Source: Tolumonas lignilytica (GTDB lineage Bacteria > Pseudomonadota > Gammaproteobacteria > Enterobacterales > Aeromonadaceae). From it: 64,000 bases of DNA. Below, one piece after another: positions 9,621 to 18,101 of the stretch. The notes under the pieces are model-generated. The model saw only the letters and a list, made by a program, of their open reading frames with translations. It searched no databases and was not told the origin of the DNA. The position numbers and the translations under genes are program-made. The stretch lies in contig NZ_AZUK01000001.1 in NCBI RefSeq assembly GCF_000527035.1, positions 2,244,001 through 2,308,000 on the forward strand, read 5' to 3'. Position 1 is the stretch's first letter. Each line of letters opens with the position of its first letter.

Positions 9621-10997
9621 ATGACGCTTAGCTTGTTTGATCTCTTCAAAATCGGGATCGGCCCTTCCAGTTCGCATACCGTCGGCCCGATGAAGGCCGG
9701 TTATCTGTTCAGTCAGTTATTAGCACAACAAGCGTTGTTGTCATCTGTCACCCGGGTTCAGGTTATTTTTTATGGTTCGCTAGCCGCGACCGGAAAAGGT
9801 CATGGTACACCACCTGCCCTGTTACTGGGTCTGGAAGGGGCCTTGCCGGATGTTGTCGATCCTGACTGGATCGCCCCCCGCTATGCGGCATTACAGTCGG
9901 GAGCAGACTTGTGTCTGGCAGGATCGCATGCCATAGCGTTTGATGAACAGCGCGATGTGATTTTGCGCTGGGAGTGTTTGCCCCGGCATACCAATGGTCT
10001 GCAGTTGTTTGCCTTTGATGGCGCAGGGCAAACCGTACTGATGAAAACCTATTATTCGGTGGGCGGCGGTTTTGTGCTGGATGATGATGAGGTGGATCAA
10101 CCTGCCTCATTGAATGAAGTTCAGGTTCCGTATCCGTTTGCTTCAGCAGCGGAGCTGTTAGCCTTGTGTCATCAACACCAGCTATCCGTTGCTGAACTGA
10201 TGCTGGCGAATGAGCTGGTCTGGCGCAGTGATGCCGACATCGCGACAGGTATTGAGCAGATCTGGCAGACCATGCAACGCTGTGTTCAGCGCGGCATTCA
10301 GCAGCAGGGGGAATTACCCGGCGGTTTGCATGTTCGTCGTCGGGCTGCTCGTTTGCATGACAGTCTGGTGCGGCAGATGGGCTCACCGGGCTGGAATGCG
10401 ATGGAATGGGTCAACCTGTATGCGTTGGCCGTGAATGAAGAAAATGCGGCCGGCGGTCGGGTAGTGACCGCTCCGACCAATGGTGCTGCCGGGATCATTC
10501 CGGCCGTCTTGCATTATTACATGCAGTTTTGTCCACAATTCAGCGCGTCGGCGTCAGCCGCCAAGGTGCAGGAGTTCCTGCTGACGGCTACAGCCATTGG
10601 TATTTTGTGCAAGTTGAATGCGTCGATTTCCGGTGCGGAAGTCGGTTGTCAGGGTGAGGTCGGGTCAGCCTGTGCGATGGCGGCGGCAGGGTTGGCGGCG
10701 GTCATGGGGGGCACCCCGGATCAGGTCGAGAATGCGGCGGAAATCGGCATGGAGCATAATCTGGGTCTGACCTGCGATCCTGTTGCCGGATTGGTACAAA
10801 TTCCCTGCATTGAACGCAATGCGATGGCGTCGGTGAAAGCGATTAATGCGGCCAGTATGGCGTTGCGCGGTGATGGTCAGCATTTTATTTCCCTGGATAA
10901 GGTCATTGCCACGATGCGGGATACCGGCAAGGATATGCTCGACAAATATAAGGAAACCTCGCGCGGCGGATTGGCGATCAATATTACCGAGTGTTAA
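9621..10997 (+). CDS. sdaA: L-serine ammonia-lyase (iron-sulfur type)
   Basis: This single-chain bacterial L-serine deaminase converts serine to pyruvate and ammonia through an oxygen-labile 4Fe-4S cluster. The 458-residue protein starts [19 protein letters not shown], typical of the beta domain. It contains the alpha-domain block [18 protein letters not shown]. The cluster-region cysteines occur in [13 protein letters not shown] and [14 protein letters not shown] chose ATG 9621, with AGGA six bases upstream; the frame is open further upstream but that stretch is not conserved. It is monocistronic, with a terminator on each side. Whether it is SdaA or SdaB cannot be decided here. Confidence 0.94.
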   Translation: MTLSLFDLFKIGIGPSSSHTVGPMKAGYLFSQLLAQQALLSSVTRVQVIFYGSLAATGKGHGTPPALLLGLEGALPDVVDPDWIAPRYAALQSGADLCLAGSHAIAFDEQRDVILRWECLPRHTNGLQLFAFDGAGQTVLMKTYYSVGGGFVLDDDEVDQPASLNEVQVPYPFASAAELLALCHQHQLSVAELMLANELVWRSDADIATGIEQIWQTMQRCVQRGIQQQGELPGGLHVRRRAARLHDSLVRQMGSPGWNAMEWVNLYALAVNEENAAGGRVVTAPTNGAAGIIPAVLHYYMQFCPQFSASASAAKVQEFLLTATAIGILCKLNASISGAEVGCQGEVGSACAMAAAGLAAVMGGTPDQVENAAEIGMEHNLGLTCDPVAGLVQIPCIERNAMASVKAINAASMALRGDGQHFISLDKVIATMRDTGKDMLDKYKETSRGGLAINITEC

Positions 10998-11010
10998 ACG
11001 TGTCCTCAGC

Positions 11011-11047
11011 GGATCGGTTACGCCAACCGATCCGGTTTTGCTTTTTT
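11011..11047 (+). terminator. Rho-independent terminator of sdaA
   Basis: GGATCGGTT pairs with AACCGATCC around a four-base loop, then GGTTTTGCTTTTTT. Confidence 0.9.
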
Positions 11048-11231
11048 ATCCTATCTTTAAAGCGATAACGGCGGCTCCTGAAAATGGAAAGCCGATCCCA
11101 GTCACAAAGCCTTATTAATGTTACAAAAATCCAGTTGATGAGTGTTTTTTCCAATACCGTCAGCCCTTCAGGCTGGAATAATAAACGGTTTACAAGAATA
11201 ACAATAATGACGAATGCAAATGGAGCCTTGT

Positions 11232-12269
11232 ATGCGAGAACAGTTACAGCGCTATAAGCAGTATCTGCTGACTGGCGTATCTCACGTGATCCCGTTTATT
11301 GCCAGTGGCGGCATACTGATCGCGTTAGCTGTTGCTTTTGCTCCGATGACATCACTCGGCCCCTCATTTACGGGGTCACCCATACTCAAGCTGATTGTCG
11401 ATATTGGCAATCAGGTCTTTGCACTGCTTCTGCCGGTGCTGGCGGGCTATATTGCCTACGCTCGGGCCGGCAAACCGGCTCTGGTGGCCGGGATGCTGGG
11501 CGGGCAAATTTCATCCACCATTCATGCCGGCTTCATTGGTGCGCTGGTGGCCGGTTTACTGGCAGGCTGGGTTGTCGAATTACTGAAAAAAATGCCGATC
11601 CCGAAAGCCTTTCGGCCATTAACGCCGATCCTGATTATTCCCATCTGTTCGGCGCTGATCATCGGTACGCTGATGTTTGAAGTGGTCGGTGTTCCGCTGG
11701 CCAATTCGATGGTTTTTCTGGCCGGCTGGCTAAAAGGCATGGGCACCGCCAATGCCGTGGTTTTAGGGGCTGTGCTGGGGGCGATGGTGGCGTTTGATAT
11801 GGGTGGACCAATCAATAAGACGGCGTTTTTCTTTGGCTCCGCAATGATTGCCGAAGGCAATCCAACCATTATGGGGGCGGTGGCAACTGCGATTTGCATT
11901 CCGCCGCTGGGGTTGGGACTAGCCACCAAACTGAATAAAAAACTCTGGTCTGAGCAGGAGCAAGAGGCAGGGGCCGCTGCACTGGCCATGGGCTGTATTG
12001 GTATTACCGAAGGGGCAATTCCCTTTGCGGCTGCCGACCCATTACGGGTGATCCCGACTATCTGTTTCGGCTCTGCTATCGGCAGTGTGATGGCCATGCT
12101 GTCTGGAGTTGCCGACCATGCACCGCATGGCGGTCCGATTGTGTTGCCGGTCATTGATCACCGCCTGATGTATCTGGTTTCAATAGCATCAGGTGTGTTG
12201 GTCACTGCGATATTGATGAATTTTCTGAAAGCCCGTTCCGGTTCTCCGGTTGTGGCAAACCATGAATAG
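11232..12269 (+). CDS. frwC: PTS fructose-type EIIC permease (FrwC-like)
   Basis: This is a 345-residue integral membrane IIC of the fructose PTS family with about nine to ten hydrophobic segments. Family stretches include GVSHVIPFIASGGILIAL, GGPINKTAFFFG, CIGITEGAIPFAAADPLRVI and HAPHGGPIV. ATG 11232 has GGAG seven bases upstream; ATGs at 11214 and 11220 are further from any ribosome site. It is the first gene of a three-gene operon (IIC, IIB, HPr-EI-IIA), and the AraC regulator beyond is arranged like the E. coli frw locus. The sugar is unknown. Confidence 0.85.
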   Translation: MREQLQRYKQYLLTGVSHVIPFIASGGILIALAVAFAPMTSLGPSFTGSPILKLIVDIGNQVFALLLPVLAGYIAYARAGKPALVAGMLGGQISSTIHAGFIGALVAGLLAGWVVELLKKMPIPKAFRPLTPILIIPICSALIIGTLMFEVVGVPLANSMVFLAGWLKGMGTANAVVLGAVLGAMVAFDMGGPINKTAFFFGSAMIAEGNPTIMGAVATAICIPPLGLGLATKLNKKLWSEQEQEAGAAALAMGCIGITEGAIPFAAADPLRVIPTICFGSAIGSVMAMLSGVADHAPHGGPIVLPVIDHRLMYLVSIASGVLVTAILMNFLKARSGSPVVANHE

Positions 12270-12287
12270 TGCAAGAGGAAAGACAGA

Positions 12288-12587
12288 ATGAGAATTGTGG
12301 CGGTCACCGCTTGTCCCACCGGCATTGCCCATACCTACATGGCGGCAGAGAAGTTAATCGCAACAGCCAAAGAACTGGGCCATGACATTAAAGTGGAAAC
12401 CCAGGGCGCCATGGGAATTGAAAATGAATTGTCCGTCCATGACATTCGGGCTGCCGATGCGATCCTGATGGCGATTGATATCGTCATTGAGGGGGAAGAG
12501 CGATTTGAGAATATGCGCGTCCTGAAAGTGCCGATTCAGGATGTCTTGAAAGATCCCAAGGCGGTATTTAAACGGTTACAAGCCTGA
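12288..12587 (+). CDS. frwB: PTS fructose-type EIIB (FrwB-like)
   Basis: This is a 99-residue cytoplasmic IIB domain that passes phosphate from IIA to the sugar. The active-site loop is VTACPTGIAHTYMAAE with phospho-accepting Cys9, and VETQGAMGIENEL is also typical of fructose IIB. AGAGGAAAG precedes the start. It begins 18 bases after the IIC stop and leads into the HPr-EI-IIA gene. Confidence 0.92.
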   Translation: MRIVAVTACPTGIAHTYMAAEKLIATAKELGHDIKVETQGAMGIENELSVHDIRAADAILMAIDIVIEGEERFENMRVLKVPIQDVLKDPKAVFKRLQA

Positions 12588-12620
12588 TGATCCTGTTTTG
12601 GTTACCTGTGGGTGCACATT

Positions 12621-15113
12621 ATGCCGTGTCATAAACTTGAATATCGCTGTAGTTTGCAACGCGGGTTACATGCCCGTCCGGCCACCCAGCTAGAGGCCGT
12701 GACTAAAGGCTTCAAGGCCACTATTGATTGGTGTAACCGCCGGAATGGCCGCTGCGCCAATGCCAAGAGCGTGCTGGCACTGTTAGGCACCGACACGCTG
12801 TTTGATGATCTCTGTGACATTACCCTGACGGGGAGTGATGCCCTCGAAGCCGCGCGCGTATTGCAGCATTTTTTGCACTATGAGCTTCAGGAAGATGTCG
12901 GCGCCGAAACCGAACTCCCGCCGCAGTTTATGCCACGCAGTTTACTGGCAACGAAAAGCGAATGGATCCACGGTCTGCCGGTCAGCCCGGGGATTGCGCA
13001 GGGGCAACTGGTACTCTTTGAATCGTCTTTATCATTGCCGAGCATTGCACTACCGCCGGAGACATGGGACCTGCGTCAGCGGTTGATCACAACGGCATTG
13101 ATACAACTGCAACAGCAATTGGAGCTGCAACTCACCCAGGCGCAAGACCAGACCGCACAGGTACTGCAAGCCCATCTGGCGTTGGTGACCGACAGTCAGT
13201 TCCGCCAGATCTTGCAGGGTGCTTTACCTGATGCAGCTTCGGCAGCGCAAGCCATTTTACAAACGCAGCACTATTTTCAATCCCAGTTTCAACGCGCCGA
13301 CAGCCACTATTTACGGGAACGGGAACTGGATCTGCGGGATGTCTGCCAGCAATTACTCGCCTTACTGTATCCCACCTGGGTTCAGGAGAGCTGCACTTTA
13401 GCGCAAGCCAGTGTTGTGCTGGCGACAGAGCTGACACCGAGCCAGTTTCTGCGCCTGGATAAATCTTATCTGCGGGCTCTGTTGCTGACACACGGTGGGG
13501 CGACCTCGCATACCGTCATTTTGGCCCGGGCGGCGGGTATTCCGGTCTTGACCCGTCTGCCTGAAACGCGATTACGTCAGACGGTCGGGTTACCGGTGAT
13601 CGTAGATGCGGAGCTGGGGATCTGTCTGGTACAGCCCGATCAGATTGCGGAGCGTTATTATCAGTTGCATCAGCAGATACGGCAGCAGCGTCAGCGTGTG
13701 CTGGCACAACAAAGTCTGAGTCTGGCATGGAGTGCTGATCGGCAGCGTCTGGAAATTGCGGCCAATATCAATTCACCAAGCGAAATGTCTCAAGCGCTGG
13801 CCGCCGGAGCGGAAGGGGTGGGTTTGTTCCGGACAGAAACGCTGTTTCTTGAGCGAGACACGCCACCCGATGAAGAAGAGCAATATCAGGCCTATTGCGC
13901 GCTATTAACGGCAGCCAATGGCAAACCGGTGATCATTCGTACCTTTGATTTGGGTGGCGATAAACCATTGAGCTATCTGCCGTTAAGTCAGGAAGCCAAT
14001 CCATTTCTGGGTATGCGGGGGGTACGCTTATATCCACATTGTGAAGCGCTGTTTCGTACGCAGTTGCGGGCATTATTGCGCGCGGCCCCTCTGGGGGGGC
14101 TTAAAGTCATGCTGCCGATGGTGTCCCAATTAGACGAATTGATTTGGGTGCGGCGTTTGGTTGCAGAAGAGCAGTTAGCACTGCACGCGGCGCAAATTCC
14201 TCATGCAGCTTTTCCATTGGGCATCATGCTTGAGATCCCGGCTACCGCTTTACAGGTTCCGGTGTTTTGTGCACAGGCCGACTTTTTCAGTATCGGCAGT
14301 AACGACCTGACACAATATCTGTTGGCGGTCGATCGAACTAACCCGCAGGTTGCTCATTATTATCACTATGCGCATCCGGCCTTATGGTTGCTGTTACGGC
14401 AAATTGCAGAGCAGGCCCGATTACATGGCTGCTGGATTGGACTCTGTGGCGAGCTGGCGCGGGAGCGTCGTTTCCTGCCTTTGCTGCTGGCATTGGGGCT
14501 CAATGAGATCAGTCTGGTCACGACACAAATTGTCGAGTGTAAAACGCAGCTGGCACAACTGCATGCCGGACGATGCCGGCAATTGCTGGATCAGGTTTGT
14601 GAATGTGACAGCAGTGAACAGGTGCTGGCATTGCTGGTTGACAGCGATGTGTATGAACCACGCCCGATGCTGAGTAGCGACAATATGATCTTGCAGGCAG
14701 CGTGGATCAGCAAGGCGGAGGTACTGAAAGGCATGGTGGATCACCTCTGGCTGACGGGAAGAACCGCACAACCGTACTCGTTAGAAGAGGCACTCTGGAC
14801 AAGAGAAGAGACTTATTCAACCGGTTTAGGTCATGGCATTGCACTGCCGCATGCGATGAGCGATGCGATTGAACACCCTGCCATTTCGATTTGTCGATTG
14901 ACGCAGGCAGTCGATTGGGGCTCGCTGGATGGACAACCCGTTGATCTGGTGATCATGCTGACCTTGAGTACCCGGCAAGGCAAAGAACAGCATTTGCGGA
15001 TATTTTCCCGGCTGGCCCGGAAGATCATGTATGAGTCATTCCGCCAGCAATTACGGCAGGCACCAGATGGTTCAGCGTTGTGTGCGCTACTGCAGGCAGA
15101 GTTGAAACTGTAA
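12621..15113 (+). CDS. frwA: Multiphosphoryl transfer protein HPr-EI-IIA(Fru) (FrwA/PtsA-like)
   Basis: This fusion carries a complete phosphate relay, so the system need not use the general PtsI and PtsH. Counting from GTG 12612, HPr covers about residues 1-90 with His20 (GLHARPA). Enzyme I covers about 120-680 with His300 (GGATSHTVILAR) and the PEP-site blocks GLFRTETLF and FFSIGSNDLTQYLL. IIA-Fru covers about 690-833 with His747 (GHGIALPHAM). All three phosphohistidines are present. I prefer ATG 12621 (830 residues) to GTG 12612. The stretch SKAEVLKGM...GR before IIA resembles FrwA more than FryA (from memory). It is the last gene of the operon and convergent with the AraC gene 41 bases away. 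Confidence 0.88.
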   Translation: MPCHKLEYRCSLQRGLHARPATQLEAVTKGFKATIDWCNRRNGRCANAKSVLALLGTDTLFDDLCDITLTGSDALEAARVLQHFLHYELQEDVGAETELPPQFMPRSLLATKSEWIHGLPVSPGIAQGQLVLFESSLSLPSIALPPETWDLRQRLITTALIQLQQQLELQLTQAQDQTAQVLQAHLALVTDSQFRQILQGALPDAASAAQAILQTQHYFQSQFQRADSHYLRERELDLRDVCQQLLALLYPTWVQESCTLAQASVVLATELTPSQFLRLDKSYLRALLLTHGGATSHTVILARAAGIPVLTRLPETRLRQTVGLPVIVDAELGICLVQPDQIAERYYQLHQQIRQQRQRVLAQQSLSLAWSADRQRLEIAANINSPSEMSQALAAGAEGVGLFRTETLFLERDTPPDEEEQYQAYCALLTAANGKPVIIRTFDLGGDKPLSYLPLSQEANPFLGMRGVRLYPHCEALFRTQLRALLRAAPLGGLKVMLPMVSQLDELIWVRRLVAEEQLALHAAQIPHAAFPLGIMLEIPATALQVPVFCAQADFFSIGSNDLTQYLLAVDRTNPQVAHYYHYAHPALWLLLRQIAEQARLHGCWIGLCGELARERRFLPLLLALGLNEISLVTTQIVECKTQLAQLHAGRCRQLLDQVCECDSSEQVLALLVDSDVYEPRPMLSSDNMILQAAWISKAEVLKGMVDHLWLTGRTAQPYSLEEALWTREETYSTGLGHGIALPHAMSDAIEHPAISICRLTQAVDWGSLDGQPVDLVIMLTLSTRQGKEQHLRIFSRLARKIMYESFRQQLRQAPDGSALCALLQAELKL

Positions 15114-15154
15114 ACCGCATGCGGGTTTCGTAGCCGCAGTAATCGGTGATTCGG

Positions 15155-16009
15155 CTATTTTTCCAGACGGTACTCGGTCGGTGTGCGGCCGGTTTTTTTC
15201 TTAAAGACTCGGCAAAAATAGTTGGTATCGCGAAAACCGCAGCGATGGGCGATTTCTTCCAGATGCATCGGATAACGGCGCAGCATGAATTTGGCGCGGT
15301 CAATACGCACATACACCATGTAATCGGCAAAATTCATGTGCCCTTGCTGACGAAACAAGCGGGACAAATGATTCGGGCTGATATTAAAGCGTTGTGCGAC
15401 CGTTTCCCGGCTGATGTTCTTGTGGAAATTTTCCTGCACATAAATGCAGATCCGCTGAAATACGCTTTGCGCGCGCTGGTATTTTTCCGGCAGCGGCTGA
15501 TGCAGCAATTCCTGTGTGAAGGTCAATACCGTTAACAGTTGCAGTTGCAGGCTGCGCGGGGTTTGCAGTCCGGATGACTGAAGATCGCTCAATGCCTGCA
15601 ACATGCTGTGTACCGGGCTTTTAGCCGAGAGCGGGTAACTGTATTTCTGCACATCAATAAAATTTTGCTGCTGCTGACTCCAGTTCACCAGGCTCAGGCC
15701 CAGTTGTCGCCGACCGAACAGCAGACTGAGTACGCAGACATCTTCCTGCCAGACCGGTTTGTTCCAGCAATTGGCGGGGACATACAGAAACTGGCCGGTT
15801 GTCAGTCGCTGTTCAATTTTATCGCCATGATTATTGCAAAGGATGTTCTGATAATTGCCCGATAAAACCCATTCCAGCCGTGGAAAAGTCACCTGAAAAG
15901 CATACAGCGGCGGTGGGCAAGTGTCGTAGGCATACAGCAACTGATGCGTATGTTCTGACAGCTCTTCCTCGGTAATGGCACTAAAAATATCCTGAAATAC
16001 CTGCTGCAT
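15155..16009 (-). CDS. AraC-family transcriptional regulator
   Basis: This is a 284-residue regulator. Residues 1-165 form a beta-rich, cupin-like sensor half (LEWVLSGNYQNIL, GQFLYVPANCWNKPVW). Residues 180-284 form the AraC/XylS DNA-binding domain with both helix-turn-helix units: ISRETVAQRFNISPNHLSRL, and IAHRCGFRDTNYFCRVFKKK followed by TGRTPTEYR. It faces the frw-like PTS operon tail to tail, so it is the likely local regulator of that operon. Its sensor half does not resemble E. coli YijO closely. The 16010-16216 gap upstream contains a long inverted repeat. Confidence 0.88.
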   Translation of the reverse strand: MQQVFQDIFSAITEEELSEHTHQLLYAYDTCPPPLYAFQVTFPRLEWVLSGNYQNILCNNHGDKIEQRLTTGQFLYVPANCWNKPVWQEDVCVLSLLFGRRQLGLSLVNWSQQQQNFIDVQKYSYPLSAKSPVHSMLQALSDLQSSGLQTPRSLQLQLLTVLTFTQELLHQPLPEKYQRAQSVFQRICIYVQENFHKNISRETVAQRFNISPNHLSRLFRQQGHMNFADYMVYVRIDRAKFMLRRYPMHLEEIAHRCGFRDTNYFCRVFKKKTGRTPTEYRLEK

Positions 16010-16102
16010 GATCTATTCTCACGTAAGGTCGTACATATTGTAACGCAACAGATTTTACGCGGATTGCGTCTTGTTCGAGAAAGTTATATTGTTGCCGCGG
16101 AT

Positions 16103-16137
16103 ATTAACTGGGTCATGCAAATAACCGCTCAGTTAAT
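16103..16137. repeat. Inverted repeat between the AraC gene and slyB
   Basis: ATTAACTG (16103-16110) and CAGTTAAT (16130-16137) are perfectly inverted around 19 bases. With one extra T the arms extend by another three bases (GAT / ATC). It sits in the divergent promoter region and could be an operator or part of a promoter. The protein that binds it is not identifiable from sequence. Confidence 0.45.
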
Positions 16138-16216
16138 TATCGGGGTTTCCGTAATAGCGCACCGTATTTTTATTTTATGAAGTGCGATGACCAAATTGTG
16201 TAAGGGAAGGGCTCGT

Positions 16217-16744
16217 ATGAAATTCAAAGCATGTGTGGTTTTGAGCGTTGTTTCTGCAATGTTCGTCGCTTCGGGATGTGCTGACAACTATTCTGGCAAT
16301 ACCTATCAGGCGAATCGCGCAGGCATCGTACAGAACGTGAGTTACGGTACTGTCACTAATATTCGTCAGGTTACTATTCAGGATGACAGCAGCAATATGC
16401 CTATTGGCGCTGTTGCCGGTGCTGTTGTCGGTGGTCTGCTGGGTCATACCGTAGGTGGTGGCGCAGGTAAGAAACTGGCTACGGTCGGTGGTGTGGTGGC
16501 TGGTGGTCTGGCGGGTAACGCCATTCAGAATCAGACCGGCAAAACAACCGGTATGGAAGTCGAAGTTCGTTTGGATAATGGTCAAACCATCGCGGTCGTT
16601 CAGAAAATGGATCCGAACTTCCAGGTTGGTTCCCGTGTTCGCTTAGTGGATGCCGGTGGTCGTACTACCGCTTCTCTGGTCAGCAACGTCAACTCTGGCG
16701 CTGCACCGGTTGTGGTTCAACCAGCCTATACGCCAGTACAGTAA
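16217..16744 (+). CDS. slyB: Outer-membrane lipoprotein, SlyB/glycine-zipper family
   Basis: This is a 175-residue lipoprotein. The signal peptide ends in the lipobox VASGC, with Cys21 as the lipidation site. The middle contains two glycine-zipper segments (GAVAGAVVGGLLGHTVGGGA and VGGVVAGGLAGNAIQNQ). The C-terminal part (GMEVEVRLDNGQTIAVVQ, GSRVRLV) is a small beta domain, as in SlyB/Pcp. I chose ATG 16217, since the signal peptide begins there; GGGAAGGG lies upstream. SlyB-like proteins stabilise the outer membrane and are often PhoP-controlled, but I see no clear PhoP box here. Confidence 0.88.
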   Translation: MKFKACVVLSVVSAMFVASGCADNYSGNTYQANRAGIVQNVSYGTVTNIRQVTIQDDSSNMPIGAVAGAVVGGLLGHTVGGGAGKKLATVGGVVAGGLAGNAIQNQTGKTTGMEVEVRLDNGQTIAVVQKMDPNFQVGSRVRLVDAGGRTTASLVSNVNSGAAPVVVQPAYTPVQ

Positions 16745-16763
16745 GTACAACCGCGTTTACACT

Positions 16764-16792
16764 AAAACCCGCCCAATGGCGGGTTTTGTTTT
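16764..16792. terminator. Bidirectional terminator between slyB and mak
   Basis: AAAACCCGCC pairs with GGCGGGTTTT around a short loop, with T-rich sequence on both strands. It serves slyB (plus) and overlaps the end of the convergent fructokinase gene. Confidence 0.85.
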
Positions 16793-17699
16793 ATGCGCTC
16801 ATTCCCGGCAACCAGGCTGCACCACGAACGCCGCTGCTATCGCCGTGTTTTGCCTTCACAAGCTTGGTGTTGCATCGATCGGAAAAAACATAGGGCAGCA
16901 GGGCCGCAGGCAGATCATCATACAGCGAATCAATATTGGACAATCCGCCGCCGAGCACAATCACATGCGGATCAATCAGGTTAATCACGCTGCCTAGACT
17001 GCGGGCCAGCGCATCAATGAAGTGCTGATAGTGGGTGCTGGCATGATGGTCGCCCTGACCTTTGGCTGCCATAATGTCCGCCGCGCTGAACGCCGTGTCA
17101 TAACGCTGATTAAAGCGCGTTGCAAAACCAGTCCCTGAGACAAACCGTTCGAGACAATTACTGCGGCCACAGTAACAAGGCTGTGAGGTGCCGTCCTGCT
17201 CTGGCGTATAGCCGGGCAGCAGGTTATGGCCCCATTCACCAGCAATAGCATTAGGCCCACTCAGGAGTTGTTTGTTGACCACGACACCGCCACCGCAGCC
17301 TGTACCCAAAATGGCACCAAACACGGTTTTTCCGTCTTTGCCGGCACCATCCACGGCTTCTGACAGGGCAAAGCAATCAGCATCATTGGCAAGCGACACT
17401 GGCTGTTCCAGCCGTGCTGCCAGATCGGCCTGTAGATCCTGCCCGTTGAGGATCAGAATATTGGAGTTTTTGATCCGGCCATTATCCGGGCTGATAGCAC
17501 CTGGCAGCCCGATACCGACAGAAAAAGGAGATGGAAATTCAGTTCGGTAGTGATGAATTAAGGTCGTGACAGCATCCAGAAACGTGTCGTACTGCTGATT
17601 GGGCGTAGGGATGCGCTGGCGCAGCAGACAAGCCCCCTTATCATCTAACAACTGCGCCTCAATTTTGGTGCCGCCGATATCGAGACCTAATCGCAACAT
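16791..17699 (-). CDS. mak: ROK-family sugar kinase, fructokinase (Mak-like)
   Basis: This is a 302-residue ROK kinase. The N-terminal ATP motif is GLDIGGTKIEAQL. The catalytic region reads LANDADCFALSEA, then GTGCGGG, GEWGHN and the zinc motif CYCGRSNCLE. The C-terminus KHGDSSGVRGAAWL matches E. coli Mak strikingly, favouring fructokinase over NagK. GGAG lies seven bases before ATG 17699. It is the last gene of the cellobiose-type PTS cluster, but a terminator stands 25 bases upstream of its start, so its expression probably depends on read-through. Confidence 0.87.
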   Translation of the reverse strand: MLRLGLDIGGTKIEAQLLDDKGACLLRQRIPTPNQQYDTFLDAVTTLIHHYRTEFPSPFSVGIGLPGAISPDNGRIKNSNILILNGQDLQADLAARLEQPVSLANDADCFALSEAVDGAGKDGKTVFGAILGTGCGGGVVVNKQLLSGPNAIAGEWGHNLLPGYTPEQDGTSQPCYCGRSNCLERFVSGTGFATRFNQRYDTAFSAADIMAAKGQGDHHASTHYQHFIDALARSLGSVINLIDPHVIVLGGGLSNIDSLYDDLPAALLPYVFSDRCNTKLVKAKHGDSSGVRGAAWLPGMSA

Positions 17700-17716
17700 A
17701 ATGTTCTCCGACGTAA

Positions 17717-17760
17717 AAATAAAAAAAACGGCATTCCGGCGGAAATAAACCGGAATACCG
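17717..17760 (-). terminator. Terminator between chbA and mak
   Basis: On the minus strand, CGGTATTCCGG pairs with CCGGAATGCCG (one G-T wobble) around a 10-base loop, followed by eight Ts. It lies inside the apparent operon, after the IIA gene and just before the kinase gene. Confidence 0.82.
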
Positions 17761-17774
17761 AAAGACGCATTTAA

Positions 17775-18092
17775 TTAAACTCGGGCTGCGTTTTGTTTAT
17801 ACAGATCTACCAATTCGGTGATCAGTTCTTTGGCCAGAATTGACGTCATCAGGTGATCTTGGGCATGCACCATCACCAAGGTCATCTTGGTTTTGCCTTC
17901 GCCTTCATCCGCTTCTATCAGCTGGGTCTGTACCGCATGGGCTTCGCGGGCGTAGGTGTTGGCTTCCTGGAGCAGAGAATCGGCTTCGACGAACTGCCCC
18001 TGTTTGGCATGACGCAATGCTTCAAAGCACAAGCTGCGTGACTGACCGGCATTCACAATGATGCCCATGACTGCTTCTTCTAAATCCATCAT
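17775..18092 (-). CDS. chbA: PTS lactose/cellobiose-type EIIA
   Basis: This is a 105-residue cytoplasmic IIA of the lactose/cellobiose PTS family, an all-helical trimer-forming protein. The active-site stretch is VMVHAQDHLMTS: His76 is the phospho-acceptor and the nearby Asp79 matches the metal-binding Asp of the family. The N-terminus MDLEEAVMGIIVNAGQSRSL is typical. GAGGAAAG precedes the tandem ATGs. It follows the GH1 gene by 9 bases and works with the IIB and IIC genes upstream. Confidence 0.92.
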   Translation of the reverse strand: MMDLEEAVMGIIVNAGQSRSLCFEALRHAKQGQFVEADSLLQEANTYAREAHAVQTQLIEADEGEGKTKMTLVMVHAQDHLMTSILAKELITELVDLYKQNAARV

Positions 18093-18101
18093 TTTCTTTC
18101 C

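Noticed and set aside
9763-10386. 207-codon minus-strand frame opposite sdaA
   Set aside because: Antisense to a conserved gene, with Pro/Arg/His-rich artefact composition.
11182-11192. TAAACGGTTTA before the fructose-type IIC as a Cra/FruR site
   Set aside because: It is palindromic but does not fit the Cra consensus well enough to call.
11522-12154. 210-codon minus-strand frame opposite the fructose-type IIC
   Set aside because: Complement of a Gly/Ala-rich membrane gene; no start context and no recognisable domain.
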